Assembly (NCBI GenBank): GCA_025331445.1
Contig: JAIWNE010000148.1
Span: forward strand, 1 to 64,000
Length of the DNA: 64,000 nt
Reading direction: 5' to 3'
Source: Blakeslea trispora
Taxonomy: Eukaryota > Mucoromycota > Mucoromycetes > Mucorales > Choanephoraceae
Positions 1 through 11,139 of the stretch are shown in pieces; the first letter of the stretch is position 1; each line of letters begins with the position of its first letter. A program made the translations under genes and the position numbers. The notes under the pieces are model-generated. The model made no database searches. It had not been told where the DNA came from and was given only the letters and a program-made list of their open reading frames with translations.

Positions 1-207
1 CATCGCTTTTTACCAATGCTTGTTAGATGTTTGATTTCAGGATTACCTCTGGTAATATCTGAAATGATTTTAGTTTTCCAACTTTGTGAACATTATTTGA
101 TTTATTGTTATTTTGACATTATCTGTCAAAAATAACCTTTGATGATGATTAATTGAATTTTCCGATTATAAGTCCGTTCTGGCTTCTGTATATGCCCAAA
201 TACGACA
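1..207 (+). repeat. LTR family A, 3' end (copy W, truncated by the window edge)
   Basis: This is the last 207 bp of an 887-bp repeat that recurs at 5438-6324 (minus), 17185-18071 (plus) and 44502-45560 (plus, longer variant). All copies end in ...CCCAAATACGACA, and complete copies start TGTRATATTTGCAG, so the unit has TG...CA ends and imperfect terminal inverted repeats, as an LTR should. The right flank is TTTGC, inside a Helentron gene; the left flank lies outside the window. Confidence 0.8.
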
Positions 208-1040
208 TTTTGCTTGCTCAAGAGCAGCTACAGCAGCCGGACTAAACGATCATACCCAAGGACAACAAATTCATTGCTCCTGCACCTATTTGGGCTGAAG
301 AACAAAGCGATTTGGTTGAAGAACTACGCAGACAACATTCTGTTCAGCTGGTGCCATCATTCAGGCATTTGTCAACACGCTCGCCCAACAATGATGACAT
401 CCAAGTGATTTCCTACAATGTTTGAGGGTTTAGGCCCTAATTTTAGGCAAATCACATCTGATTCTGTATTTCTTTCTTCGGATGTACTGCTGTTGAATGA
501 GACATGGACAGAATCAACCAACGAATTTGTGCTGCCTGGCTTACAGATGCTTTCTACTGTGGATCGAGAATTGGGCTCAAACCAAAAGATTGGCTCAAGA
601 AGCTATATATCTGACAGGCTCTTGGAAAGATCATCCTTAGCTCCTCAAGCTTACTCTCGTCTTTTCCAGTCAGGCACACGTACGATTAGTGTTGCTGCTG
701 TTAAAGTACAAGATACTTTGTACTGTAGTATCTATGTCTCACTCGGCCGATACTTTTTTTGTTGCTTGAAGCTTTACATTTCATTATAGAAAAAGACTAT
801 AGATATGTTGTGATTGCTGGTGACTTCAACATCGACTTCAATGTAGAATCTAGTTTAAGATCAAGCATACTGTCATTTGTGAATGATGATAGTTTGAGTA
901 GTGCCATTCCTTCATCTGTAACATGAACAACAAGATTGAAAACCAAAATTGACAACATCTTTGTCAATTGCGAAGCCAAGTCTGCTAGTACTTATGTGTC
1001 GTTCACAAGCTACCATGAACCCTTATGGCTAGTGATTTAA
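208..1040 (+). pseudogene. Helentron helicase/endonuclease, C-terminal fragment (copy 1)
   Basis: This encodes the tail of a Helitron-like protein: the very end of the helicase region followed by an apurinic-like endonuclease/exonuclease/phosphatase (EEP) domain. Visible EEP signatures are LLLNETWTES (metal-binding Glu), GDFNID (catalytic Asp/Asn) and KIDNIFVN. It is closely related to the minus-strand copy at 42519-44501. The 5' part is cut off by the LTR ending at 207. Compared with copy 2 there is an extra T at about 421 and a missing base at about 742, both causing frameshifts, so it is not translatable. A C-terminal EEP domain fused to a helicase is typical of Helentrons (Helitron2). Confidence is high for the family and nil for function. 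Confidence 0.8.
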
Positions 1041-1083
1041 CTAAGAAAAAAAAATTGACTTGAATAAATATTTTATCTTTTAT

Positions 1084-1166
1084 TGAGAACTGTTAAGCTT
1101 TAATTCTGATCTACGGCGTATAAAACGCCATGGATTTGGTGCCTCCGGTCAGCAAAAGTTTTTTTT
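1084..1166 (+). mobile_element. Helentron 3' terminus with hairpin
   Basis: Downstream of the EEP stop, about 80 bp are conserved with the other Helentron copy (42406-42490, minus). The block contains a short hairpin GGCGT-ATAAA-ACGCC at 1115-1129, and conservation stops at a T8 tract (1159-1166) in both copies. A 3' subterminal hairpin and insertion in a TT target are known Helentron traits. The exact terminus is inferred from where the homology ends. Confidence 0.6.
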
Positions 1167-1294
1167 AAATAACAATAATGATGATAACAATGCATCTACT
1201 AAGCCTTTAGATACAACTTTATATTTCTAGTTAACACTACAAGAAGCAAGCTACTCGAGCTGCGAGTCTAATTGTTTTATTTATTGAATATCTT

Positions 1295-3438
1295 CTAATC
1301 GATATTCAACGCGGAAATAAGAGGAGCGAGATCATCTTCATTGTCTTCGTTAGAGCTGATTTTGCCTCCATCTACAATATCATCGCTTTCATTAAGAATT
1401 GATTCTGATATAGAGACTTCATCGGCTGAAGGCTCGGAAGGAGCAACGAGAGAAGGAGAAGCAGAAGGAGAGAGAGGAGACGACAAAGAAGGAGTGGATG
1501 GGGGCATGCCGAGGAAGGTATGAGTTAACCTCTGCAGCAAAAGCAATTAGCGCTTTCGTCTTTCTAGTAGAAGAAGATGCTCAGGTTGAGCAGACTGGAT
1601 TCCGAGATTGACTGAGAAAAGTCTCGTCTCAACATTCTGCACAAATCGCATTTCTTCTTCCTATTATAAAGGCTTAATAAACCATAAACGATAAAAGGCT
1701 TACAAGTATAGAATGCGTACTTTCAGCAATTGTAATTCTTCTTCAGCACGACACATCTTGTGCCATGTCATGACATCTTGAGGCAAAGCTAAGGAGCTTT
1801 CCTTGGGAAACTTTTTTACAGCCGCCTCAAGACTGTCAATTCTGTGTTGCTCTTGCTGTTGTTGATCTAATTGGACATTGACATGTTACCTATATGCTCG
1901 ATTGTATATAATCGCTATAAACTTACTGCAGTTCTGCAATAAGTGCTCGTTGAAAAAAGAAATAATTTTTTTTTGCGTTTAAAGCAATATGCTTGAGAGC
2001 CAAGACAAGCTTTGTAGCTTTTTTTGCGCCTACAATGTAACCAGACAATAATGTTTAAAACTGCAAGTGATCAATATATCAAAAAAGAACGTACCAATTT
2101 TCCCGTTTCCAGATAATTGTCTTTCTTTGAAAGACAAAGCAAAAACATAGTTCTTAACAAGTATGACAAAGACGTTAGTGACTTGGGCGTTGATTTGATC
2201 GGTGAGATGAGCTATGCACTCATCCTCAAAGCTTTCGACTGGCTTGAAGTAGGATTCTCTTGATACAAAGACTTCAAAGCAAGCAGTTTCTTGTCTGAGT
2301 CTTTCGATTCGCTTCTTCGTCATGCGATCGGGATTTTGTCTAAAGAGACAGTAAATACGATGATCATATATTTGAAAGACAAAAACTTACATCTGTTGAA
2401 GATAATACATTAGCTTTTTAGCAGCTAAGTATTCCATGAAGGGCTTGCTGTTGATAATGTTCTTTTCAGTTTCTTTGTAAAGAATGTTCTTTACAAACTT
2501 TTTACTGATCTTCATGGATAACAAATCTTTGGCCTTTTGCCATTCTTCTAAAATTTTTTCGGTGTTAACACCTTCTAATTGTTTTTTGTATTTTTCAAGA
2601 TTTTTTTGGTTTTTTTCTTTTTTTGTTTTGATTTGCTTGGCTATGAAGAATTGTTAAATCTGAAATAAAAAGATGTCAGACTGTATATGTAGTAAACTTA
2701 CGCAGTTCAAGCATTTTGTTATATGTGAAATGATCCACTGCATCTGTGACCAACAGTTGTCGATTTCTCTTCGACATACTTCTGGTCATCGACACAAATC
2801 CATCTAATTAGGACCAGAAACTATCACACCCTTCACCGTCGGTATATCCAAAGTTTTGGATATATCTAGGGTTGTAATTGACTTGATAAGCCATAGTATG
2901 AGCATAAGCATGGAATGCTGTTACTCCATACCAGGTGTCATTCATCATCAAGTACGGGAATGTACGCTATCAATTAAATCAATTAAGTTATCAACGCATA
3001 GGTCAATCTAGACTCATGACTCCTTACTTCCAAATGGCTTTTCACTAAACAAATGATATCGTACATGATACCATACTTGGTTCCTTCGCTTTTTTGTTGC
3101 TTCAACATATGGCTAACGCAAGCCAAGGCATATTTATGGCTAATTGATGATGAGGTTAGAATCTAGTTAGAAAACAAACTACTTGGAACTTACCCTTCCC
3201 CACCGTAGATGCTGAGCATACGCTCAGGCACGCCATGTCTAGCACATGACAAAGAAAAAATACCGTTCTCATCGTAACGGCCTGTCGAATTGTTTCGATT
3301 GTTCTCGCCGTTGGCCTTGAAGACACTGTCTTCGACGTGATCAAGGAAACACTATATAGATCTAAGTTACAATTCAGATCAGAGCAATGATCTCAACAAC
3401 TTACATTATAACAAATTTCGGATACCTCTGGAAACATA
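1295..3438 (-). pseudogene. KDZ transposase gene, C-terminal half
   Basis: This is a multi-exon minus-strand reading with several GTAAGT-type introns. The order is a block with GRYDENGIFSLSCARHG, then YGIMYDIICLVKSHLE, then AFHAYAHTMAYQVNYNPRY and FGYTDGEGCDSFWS, which is the KDZ (Kyakuja-Dileera-Zisupton) transposase signature. A charged coiled-coil tail follows, ending in an acidic, Ser/Pro-rich C-terminus (stop at 1295). An in-frame TAA at 2808-2810, directly after DSFWS, breaks it. The N-terminal half of the same gene lies at 14843-16081 on the plus strand. The two halves are separated by a Crypton inserted at a TTATG site and by the inversion described in the findings. A related tail fragment is at 41341-42180. 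Confidence 0.8.
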
Positions 3439-3851
3439 ATGGACACCTTTTATTTTAAAATCCGATAGAGAAAATTGCTGTTATTTTAAATGTCCTCTTA
3501 AATAAAATCTGTTATTTGAAGTTTGGGACACCTACTAATAACTCTGTTTTTTAAAATAATTTAAGGTTTGCATTACTCATTAAATAGCATCTTCCACTAC
3601 CATAGCTAATGATACTGCTATAATTTCTTGTAGGAAGATTATGGGTTATATAAGCTTTGTAGTAGATCCTCTTTTGAGAGATTTTGTATACTTAATTTTG
3701 CTGCAGACTGCCAAACACTCTATTAGGTAAAGAAGCCTGATCTAGTGTAGAATGTAATTTCAAAATGAGATCAAAGGCTAATAGATAGCACAAGTACATA
3801 TGTAGATGAGTTTTGTTTATTCATATAGGTCTTCAAAAAATAGCCATGAGG
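3439..3851 (-). mobile_element. Crypton 3' non-coding end
   Basis: Between the recombinase stop (3852) and the KDZ coding sequence lie about 410 AT-rich bases with no ORF. The last bases before KDZ coding resumes read AAAAGGTGTCCA on the minus strand, and AAAAGGTGTCCA recurs near the opposite Crypton end (about 16122-16135), so this looks like a subterminal repeat. TTATG abuts both ends (3435-3439 minus; 16077-16081 plus). Confidence 0.55.
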
Positions 3852-5437
3852 CTATTCAAAAATATCATTGCAGTTTTTGCCCAAGTGACTCAAACTCTTC
3901 TTGGTTACTTGTCTTCTGTTTTCAGCTATGCGGACTGCATCTGCAACGGTTATACCATTCGAAGCTGCATAATCCTTTATGGTCTTCATGATTCTGTTTC
4001 TCCTCATGTACAACGTCTTCTGCCCATTTCTTGTGTACCATCCCTTTTGGCTGACATTCATGGTCTCAACCGATGGAAGGCCTCCTAGCCCTTCAGTCCA
4101 CTCTCTATACAACTCTTCCAAAGAGTGAAGAGTGACACTAAGAGAGAAAGAGCTGGGACTTGCTGAAGGTGTTTGCTGATCCAAGCTACTTTCAATCGTG
4201 GCCATGTCTTCTTCGGTTCTTGGTTGTGAGGAAGGCATATTTCTTACCGCTGTCTGAGGAGTTTCAGATCCTTCTGGCCAAGAGATGTTGATTTGCAGTG
4301 GGGCCCTGCCGGTAGAGATGTCGGACATGTTCAACAAAAGGCGGTTCACCAGGTGGACAACTTGCTGATTGGACTGTTGGACACTCTCTTCAATGTTTGT
4401 GAGTCTTCGTTCAACTACTGGAATGACACGTTGGAGTAGGATGTTCTCAGGATGTTCTTCTTCATGGGCTTTGAGTAGCAGCTCTCTAAAATAAGGATAT
4501 AGTTAGACTTTTTAGTTGATGCTTTCATGTCTCTAGATCAATTGACATACCGTTTGAATTCCAAGTATTCGGGATGACGGAACAAAGGATTTTTCCACAA
4601 TGAATGTGCTGGATACAGTTGCTGCATGAATACAGAATCTTGTAGAAACGTGATTCTTAATGTCATCATAAGTTGAAGAAAGCCTTCTGCGGAAACTGTT
4701 TGTCTTGCTGTACCATCATGAAGCTTTGAGAGCCAGTGACTTGCTTCAGGAAACACCATTGCCTGTAGATTTTCTGAAGGAGTGATGGTGGCGCGGGGGA
4801 GAAAGAAGGTACCTCGTTCGGTAAACCCAGCCAAGCTACGCATGATGCCACGAGGCAAGTTGGTGAGATAGGCACCATTCAATGAGCTGTTGTTCCATCT
4901 TCCCATTCTTCGAATATCTGATTCCTCAACACCTTGCATATCAGCCATTCGAGCAGCAGCACCTCGACTAACATGCGTTTTCTTTGAAGAAGTGATGTTG
5001 CATGCTTTGAATGCTTTATCGATGGCTGCACAATGACTGTGGTAGGTCCATTGCTCCTTGGGGTCAGCTTTGTGCTTCAAGAGTTGAATGTCAAACCAGT
5101 CAGAAGAGTTTTCAAAACGAGGAAAAGGCTCATTTTCAACATGGAATCTTCCAAAAAAGTAAACACCAAACATCATAAATGGACAGATTTCAACCCGAGC
5201 GTTACGAATACATGCCCCAATTTCCATTCTTCCGAATTTGTTGGTCTTGCCTTGTCTCATTACCAAAATCAAAGCAGGGCATTTTTGAGAGCCTTCGCCT
5301 TCAAGATCGAGAACCTGCAAATCAGGCAATTGGGCTTGGCGAGCAGACTCACCACGAAGGAGACAAAAGTGAGACAAAAGGAACGAAAGAGAGTTGCGCA
5401 AATCCTTGATGGTGTCTTGCTGAAAGTAATAACCAAC
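3852..5437 (-). pseudogene. Crypton tyrosine recombinase, C-terminal part, with GCR1-like DNA-binding tail
   Basis: This is the catalytic part of a Crypton-type tyrosine recombinase. Reading from 5437, LLRGESAR supplies the first catalytic Arg, HVSRGAAAR the HxxR box, GRWNNSS the W position and AYLTNLP the nucleophilic Tyr. After a short intron (about 4488-4549) a second exon (about 3852-4487) ends in a GCR1_C-like DNA-binding region (LEELYREWTEGLGG, WYTRNGQKTLYMRRNR). There is no start codon of its own. The frame opens directly at the LTR boundary and continues in phase with the N-terminal half at 16583-17184 once the LTR and one GTTGG copy are removed. No internal stop was seen, so the gene was intact when the LTR split it. 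Confidence 0.85.
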
Positions 5438-6324
5438 TGTCGTATTTGGGCATATACAGAAGCCAGAACGACTTATAATCGGAAATTCAATTAATCATCA
5501 TCAAAGGTTATTTTGACAGATAATGTCAAAATAACAATAAATCAAATAATGTTCACAAAGTTGGAAAACTAAAATCATTTCAGATATTACCAGAGGTAAT
5601 CCTGAAATCAAACATCTAACAAGCATTGGTAAAAAGCGATGATATGATATATAAAGCGTTCAATGTGCCTAGCTAACACATTGAAAGCATGATCAGATTT
5701 ATATTCATTGACTCTCTTTTCATCAATACTTGAAATGGCTATATGACATGATACATGTGATAGCAGGATGGTTGCATAGGCCTTATAATACCAAGGTAGC
5801 AGCATCTAACAAAACAAGCAATGATTCTAGAGATTTCATTATAAGAAAAGACTAAATCATTACTTGGATAAAGATAGTTCTGAGACATAATTACAAAGGG
5901 CTTGTCTATCGTTATCACCTAATCTAAACTGATCTAAACTGATCTAAACATCCAACGAAACAAGTGAACAAGTATGAAACAGTTATGCCTGATATATTGA
6001 AACACTAATCAAGATTAAACATATCTTGTCGAGCATAATTATTATCTCTCCAAGATATAAATCAAGTAAACAATATATCTCCACCTCATTCAAGGCGGGG
6101 GATAAAATCTGGCTACAGCCATCTTTCCATTAAGGTGACCAGTCATCCTAGTAGGAAAACTGCTCATACAGATAAAATTATAACGGAGTGATTGATTGAA
6201 ACCGAGATAGAAATAATATATAAACACAACATGGACTTGCAGTAGAATTAGTTCCCTCTCTTTCTTTTTAATAAAAAAATCGAGTTCCCTCTCATTGAAT
6301 CTATTTGAGACTGCAAATATTACA
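5438..6324 (-). repeat. LTR family A, complete copy X (887 bp, recombinant flanks)
   Basis: A full-length copy with TGTCGTATTTGGGC at 5438 and TACA at 6324 (minus-strand LTR: TGTAATATTTGCAG to CGACA). On the minus strand the 5' flank is CCCTC and the 3' flank is GTTGG, so its own flanks do not match as a TSD. The missing partners flank copy Y (17185-18071). It contains a 65-codon ORF identical in copy Y, which I treat as incidental. Confidence 0.85.
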
Positions 6325-6889
6325 GAGGGCTTTTAACATCTCAGTGGGTTTACCAATAACCCTCATAAGAGTGAGCTCTTGATCGAGGCACGTTTCACTA
6401 CTGCAGAGGCTCGTGATCGTGCGCTACAGATCGGTTTGACGGTTGATCAAGCCACTTTTCTAGGAACAGCTAGTTCAACAGGAGCTAGCACCAAATCTTT
6501 TGCTCATGTTGCACTGAATTTGATCCACATTCCAAAGAGCGATGAGTTGTTGGTGGGCTTAAAGGAATCGTTGAGACATTACGGCACAGTACATTAGATC
6601 CGCAAGCACACTTGTGAGGGATTCTTTGATGGCAAGATTAGTTTTGTGATTGATACGCAGACAGCCAGTCGTAATGCCGAATGTTTGAATGGCTTTCCCA
6701 TTCAGGATCTTACTCGACGATTGTATCTTAGCTACTGGGATCGCCATGCACCAACCTCGTTTCAAGGAGCTGCTCTCATCTGTTTTTATTGTCGGCAGGC
6801 AGGTCATTTCCGTCGGGATTGCCCTAAACTAAAGGATCAGGTTTGTTTTGGTTGTGGCAAAAATGGTCACACACGTCGTTTTTGTGGTC

Positions 6890-7142
6890 TGTTATAAAAC
6901 GGTCCTAATCTCTTGATTATCTTATATTTAAATATCCCTTTAACCTCCACAAGAGGTGTTCACCCAACGTATTACGAATCTCCTAATTAGGATTCCTCAA
7001 CTATTATCCCTGTAGCAATTAGACGTGTATTATAAATCCTTCTTCTCTCTCTGAAGTTTCAATAAAGCTACTAACAGTCTTAAAAAGTACTTAATAGTCT
7101 TTATTATACAACATCACATCAAAGTATACACATTACATAACA
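6890..7142 (+). repeat. Solo LTR, family B (253 bp), TSD TGGTC
   Basis: TGTTAT...ATAACA ends, flanked on both sides by TGGTC (6885-6889 and 7143-7147). A near-identical 253-bp copy is at 46799-47051 with its own TSD. The plus orientation carries AATAAAG and a downstream AAAGTACTT motif, as other LTRs here do. It interrupts LINE ORF1 just after the second CCHC knuckle. Confidence 0.9.
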
Positions 7143-7188
7143 TGGTCGCCAAAAATCGCACGGTACAGCTTCTCAATCTGATTCTGAG

Positions 7189-7740
7189 TGTTGTATCGAA
7201 CGATGTATCGAACAACACAATAGTTGACATGTAACCTCTGTCTAGACTCAGATCATAAACTACCAAATAAAGAGACGTATTACACAGTCACTTGTAACAG
7301 AGCTATAGAGTTGAGTGTCTAGCCTGACAACCAAATGTCACTGCTATCATTTCAGGATTAACAAATAGAATATCTAGACTCACAATAGTTACAAGATGTC
7401 ATATGATAATGATGGTGATATTAATATCTCAAGTCTTGTAGGACTATGAAGATGTCACTGCTTAATTATTCATGTCTCAATGCAAGAAGTCATAAAAGTT
7501 GGCCTGTTATAAATAGTTGTTCATTAGTAGATAAGATAAGGTGTAACGAAGATAGACATTGTGCATCGAAGACCAAGTCACTCGCCATCATCAATAGAAT
7601 AGTATAAATAGAGATAGATTCTTGACTAGTTAGAAAGCTCATTTAATTTACTTTGAACTTAATCCGGACAAAACAATAAAAGTTGAGTCTTAGTCGTACT
7701 TTGTCTCTTTTGTTACTGCTGAGAACCTACTTATACAACA
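7189..7740 (+). repeat. Solo LTR, family C (552 bp), TSD CTGAG
   Basis: Perfect 8-bp terminal inverted repeat TGTTGTAT/ATACAACA, flanked by CTGAG at 7184-7188 and 7741-7745. It lies in LINE ORF1, and removing it restores the frame. No second copy of this family was seen in the window. Confidence 0.88.
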
Positions 7741-8058
7741 CTGAGTTACTGGAGGAGTATCGTACTATACAAACGGAGGCGATGGAGAGGGTTGCTTCTC
7801 AATGGCAAAAGAATCCAGTTACATCCCAGAGTCATAGTGAATTTTCTGGCATTTCTACCGGTACTTCGGCTTCAAGATTCGCCCTTGATACGGTGGCGGT
7901 GGAGATGAGAGGCATTGAGAGCAGTCTTTCAGAGAATATAGGCGACCAACTTCGGGACAACGATCCTCTAGTCATTGAATTGGATTCTTTACCTGATGAT
8001 AGAGTAGATGAGCCAGAAGTGGCACCATCCCCTCTCCCACTGAAGGCCATCGGCCACA

Positions 8059-10630
8059 ATGAATAGTCACACCATACGAATAGGCTCTTTAAATGTTCGC
8101 AGCATTTTCAAAGAGTCTCAACCTGAACTGCGCAAAAACTTCATCGCTCATTTAAAATCACGTTCCTTATCTCTAGACATCCTATGCCGTCAGGATGTTC
8201 TCCCTACTCAAGCACATGCATTTACAGACACTCACCTTCATAAATTTCGCACCTACCTTTTTCCAAGATCTCACTCTCACGTTACCTGGCATACTGCCAT
8301 AATTTGTTTGAATTCAACCTTATCCATCAGGGATGCCGCATCTTATCTTGACGGTCGCTCTATCTATGCTGTCATCCAAGATGAGAGTGGTAATCAACCT
8401 TGCACTATACTTAACTTGTACATTCCTCCAGCCTACAATGAACGCTTTCTTTTTCTCGAGGAACTCCGTCGCACTGTCCCTTTCTTTTCTGACACGTATG
8501 ACGAGCCTCTCCCTTCATTTGTGTTAGGAGACTTCAACTCCAATCTGAAAGACCCTAAATTTCGCTCTCATCTCTTTGCCCAACCTTGGATAGAATGGTT
8601 AGAGGCACACTTTTTGATTGTTTTCCTGACGCAGTTCACACTTTCTTCCGTCAGTCGGATCCCACAGTTCGAAGGACAATTGACTATATGTTTTTTGATT
8701 CTCATCTACGAGCTCAGCTTCACAATCCCCAAATCCATCACATGCCACCTTACTGGACGGATCACAGCCTTCTCACGGTTGATCTTTTCCTTGGAGGGCC
8801 TCCGTGTGGTCCTGGAGCATGGCGTTTCAACCCTACGCTCCTGACCGATAAGCATTTCTGTCAACTGTTGGATCAAACTGTTATTGCATTCTTGGAACAA
8901 CAGGATCTTGCTCAATTGGGAATTGAGCTGCCACCTCCGCCTCTTCTACCTTCGACACCTCCCTTGTATGACCCGGCTCTCGCATCTAGACGACATCGGG
9001 TTTGGGAGACTTTTAAACTTCTCTTGCGTAACACAGCACAGAATTACTCCCGTCATTCAAAGACTAGAGAACGTCATACACTGTCTAGCCTGCAGGCTGA
9101 GCGCACCATACTCCTTCGACTGATAACTACTTCTGCTTCTCTTTTGAACAATTCTGCCCTTCAAATTCGCTTGGCTACAGTGGATGAGCAGATAACCGCT
9201 CTTATTGAAAAGGAAACACAACAATACCGATTGCGTACCGCGACTCGTTGGCAGGAAAAGGGCGAACGGAACAACCGGTATTTTTTCAACACCTTGCGTG
9301 CAAGAAGGGTTCAACAAACCATCCAGGCTTTACAAGACACGTCCACCGGTCGGCTTCACTCCAATATATCTAGCATGCTGCGAATTGCTCGTGTCTTCTA
9401 TGAGGATCTGTATTCTCCCGACCCAATCGATCAGACTGCGGTGGATACTCTCCTTGAGGCTGTTCCTCCCACTGTTGGGTTATCGCCTTCCGACCAGAAT
9501 TTGTTGATGGACCCTTTTACTCATGAAGACCTTCTTGCTCTCTTGAAGCGTAGTCCTTCCGGCAAAAGCCCGGGATTGGATGGCTTGCCATTCGAAGTGT
9601 ACCAATATATCCTTCCCAGACACAAGGCGGGGCTTCACTTACTTTTAGGTGTATTACAGGATGCACTTTACGGCACCTTCCCACCTTCTTGGCATTTGAC
9701 TCGTATGGTCCTCCTCTTCAAAAAGGGTGACCCGTCTTTCTTGAAGAACTGGCGACCCCTCTCCCTAATAAATGTCGATGCAAAGCTGTTTACCAAGTTG
9801 TTGGCAGATCGGTTCAATCTGATTCTGCCTGATCTGATTAATCCTTACCAAACGGGCTTTATGCCAAGGCGCCTTATTTCTGATAATGGCTGGCTCAACA
9901 ATACTCTGATGACGGCATTACGTGAATCGAATCCCACCTTACCGGCAGCAGCAGTCCTTTTGGATGCGGAAAAGGCTTATGACAGAACTCATCCGGGTTA
10001 CCTTCAGCAAGTCCTTCGGCGCTTTGGGTTCCCTACTCAACTAATCAAAAGTTTGGCAAACCTCTTCCTTGGCACACAGATTCGCATCACGGTCAATGGC
10101 TGGCTCAGTGCTCCTGTCACTCAATCTCGAGGCCTTCGGCAAGGTGATCCACTATCACCCCTTCTCTTCAATTTAGCTTATGAGCCACTCCTTCGCCACA
10201 TTCTTACCAGCCCCCACTTTCAGGGTACTCCTGTCCCTGTCCTGTCCCCTGATAAACGTCTGGCATGCAAACCGATGGCTTTTGAGCGTCGCTTAATACC
10301 AATCCCTCCGGTTCGATTACTGGCATACGCGGATGACCTTGAGGTCTTTTTGAACTCCCCAGACAAGTGGCCAGCTTTGTTGGCGGTTTTGGACCTCTAC
10401 CTCAGGGCATCGAATGCCAAAACAAATCTCTCAAAGACGGTCTTAGTTTCCCTGACGGGATCTCCCTCACCCGCTTGGTCCCAGATATGTACCGCAATGG
10501 GTATAGAATGGCATGACTCTTCGTCTTTAAATTCCGTCCGATCGTTGGGTTATCCTCTGTATTCTACACAGGCGCAACTTGACAGTTTTCTTTCAGCTTT
10601 CAAAGCGAAATTGCTAGGTATCATTCATCA
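8059..10630 (+). pseudogene. LINE ORF2: EEP endonuclease and reverse transcriptase (5' part)
   Basis: The frame begins at ATG 8059 with an APE-like endonuclease: RIGSLNVRS, LGDFNS and, after a frameshift, RRTIDYMFFDSHL and WTDHSLLTVD. The usual catalytic Glu (LQE) reads CRQD here, a conservative but unusual E-to-D change. A frameshift in a T run at about 8612-8616 moves the frame, which then stays open to 10630. Reverse transcriptase motifs follow in order: KKGDPSFLKNWRPLSLIN, LDAEKAYDRT, GLRQGDPLSPLLFN and LAYADDLEVFL (YADD at about 10326-10337). The layout (CCHC ORF1, EEP-RT ORF2) resembles L1/Tx1-like elements. ORF2 continues at 11140 after a solo LTR. Confidence 0.88.
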
Positions 10631-11139
10631 TGTGGTGATTTCACCATATGATAAATAAAAGTAGATACTGAAAATGATATCAAATAAAAGAATCATTTAT
10701 TTAAAATACGATATACAACTCAAACTAATAGAAGCTCAACATAATGTAAAGAGTGAAAGCTAATATACACATAAGACAAAGTGAGCAGTAAATGCTTACT
10801 CAGAAGAAAAAGGACAGAGAAAATTACACAAGTTCCAAATCAAGCCATCCCAGATTTAAAAGTCCTAATCCAACTGTATTCAGGAACGGTAAAAATGCAG
10901 GACAATGGTAGAACACTGGAAGAAGACCTCAACCGTCATATAAAGATTATTTCCCTTATATTTTATGAGAATAAGGATTAGTAAAATCCATTCACATTTG
11001 AGTAGACACAGACTTTAGAAATTGTATAAAAACCACTGTATTATTTAGTTTAGAAACATTATTCCACTTTCTAAGAATAAAGAGATTATTAAAGTACTTT
11101 CTTGTTTTTCCTTTATTTTCATAACCCATAATCATTACA
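10631..11139 (+). repeat. Solo LTR of the chromovirus family (509 bp), TSD CATCA
   Basis: Starts TGTGGTGATTTCACC and ends CATAATCATTACA. The flanks are CATCA at 10626-10630 and 11140-11144. It belongs to the same family as the LTRs of the element at 32725-38918, but with more differences. It is inserted in LINE ORF2, and the reading frame is continuous across it when it is removed. Confidence 0.92.

Larger units (their letters stand above)
6325..8066 (+). pseudogene. LINE ORF1 (CCHC gag-like), central and C-terminal part, split by two solo LTRs
   Basis: Coding runs through 6325-6889, 7143-7188 and 7741-8066. Two CCHC knuckles are visible at about 6780-6890: CFYCRQAGHFRRDC and CFGCGKNGHTRRFC. 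Removing both LTRs with one copy of each TSD (TGGTC, CTGAG) gives one continuous frame through RRFCGRQKSHGTASQSDSE to LLEEYRTIQTEAMERV, ending in TAG at 8066. Stops near 6334 and 6597 show that the frame had already decayed. The C-terminus overlaps the ORF2 start (8059) by 8 nt, as in two-ORF LINEs. The N-terminal part lies at 18072-18360 on the minus strand because of the inversion. Confidence 0.85.

Noticed and set aside
1341..1523. Acidic and Gly-rich plus-strand ORF
   Set aside because: Shadow of the KDZ gene tail on the opposite strand.
5438..6324. Family A unit considered as a DNA-transposon MITE rather than an LTR
   Set aside because: TG...CA ends, 5-bp TSDs and length favour an LTR; the terminal inverted repeat is short and imperfect.
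9057..9317. Antisense ORFs across the LINE and gag genes
   Set aside because: Opposite-strand shadows of real coding frames.
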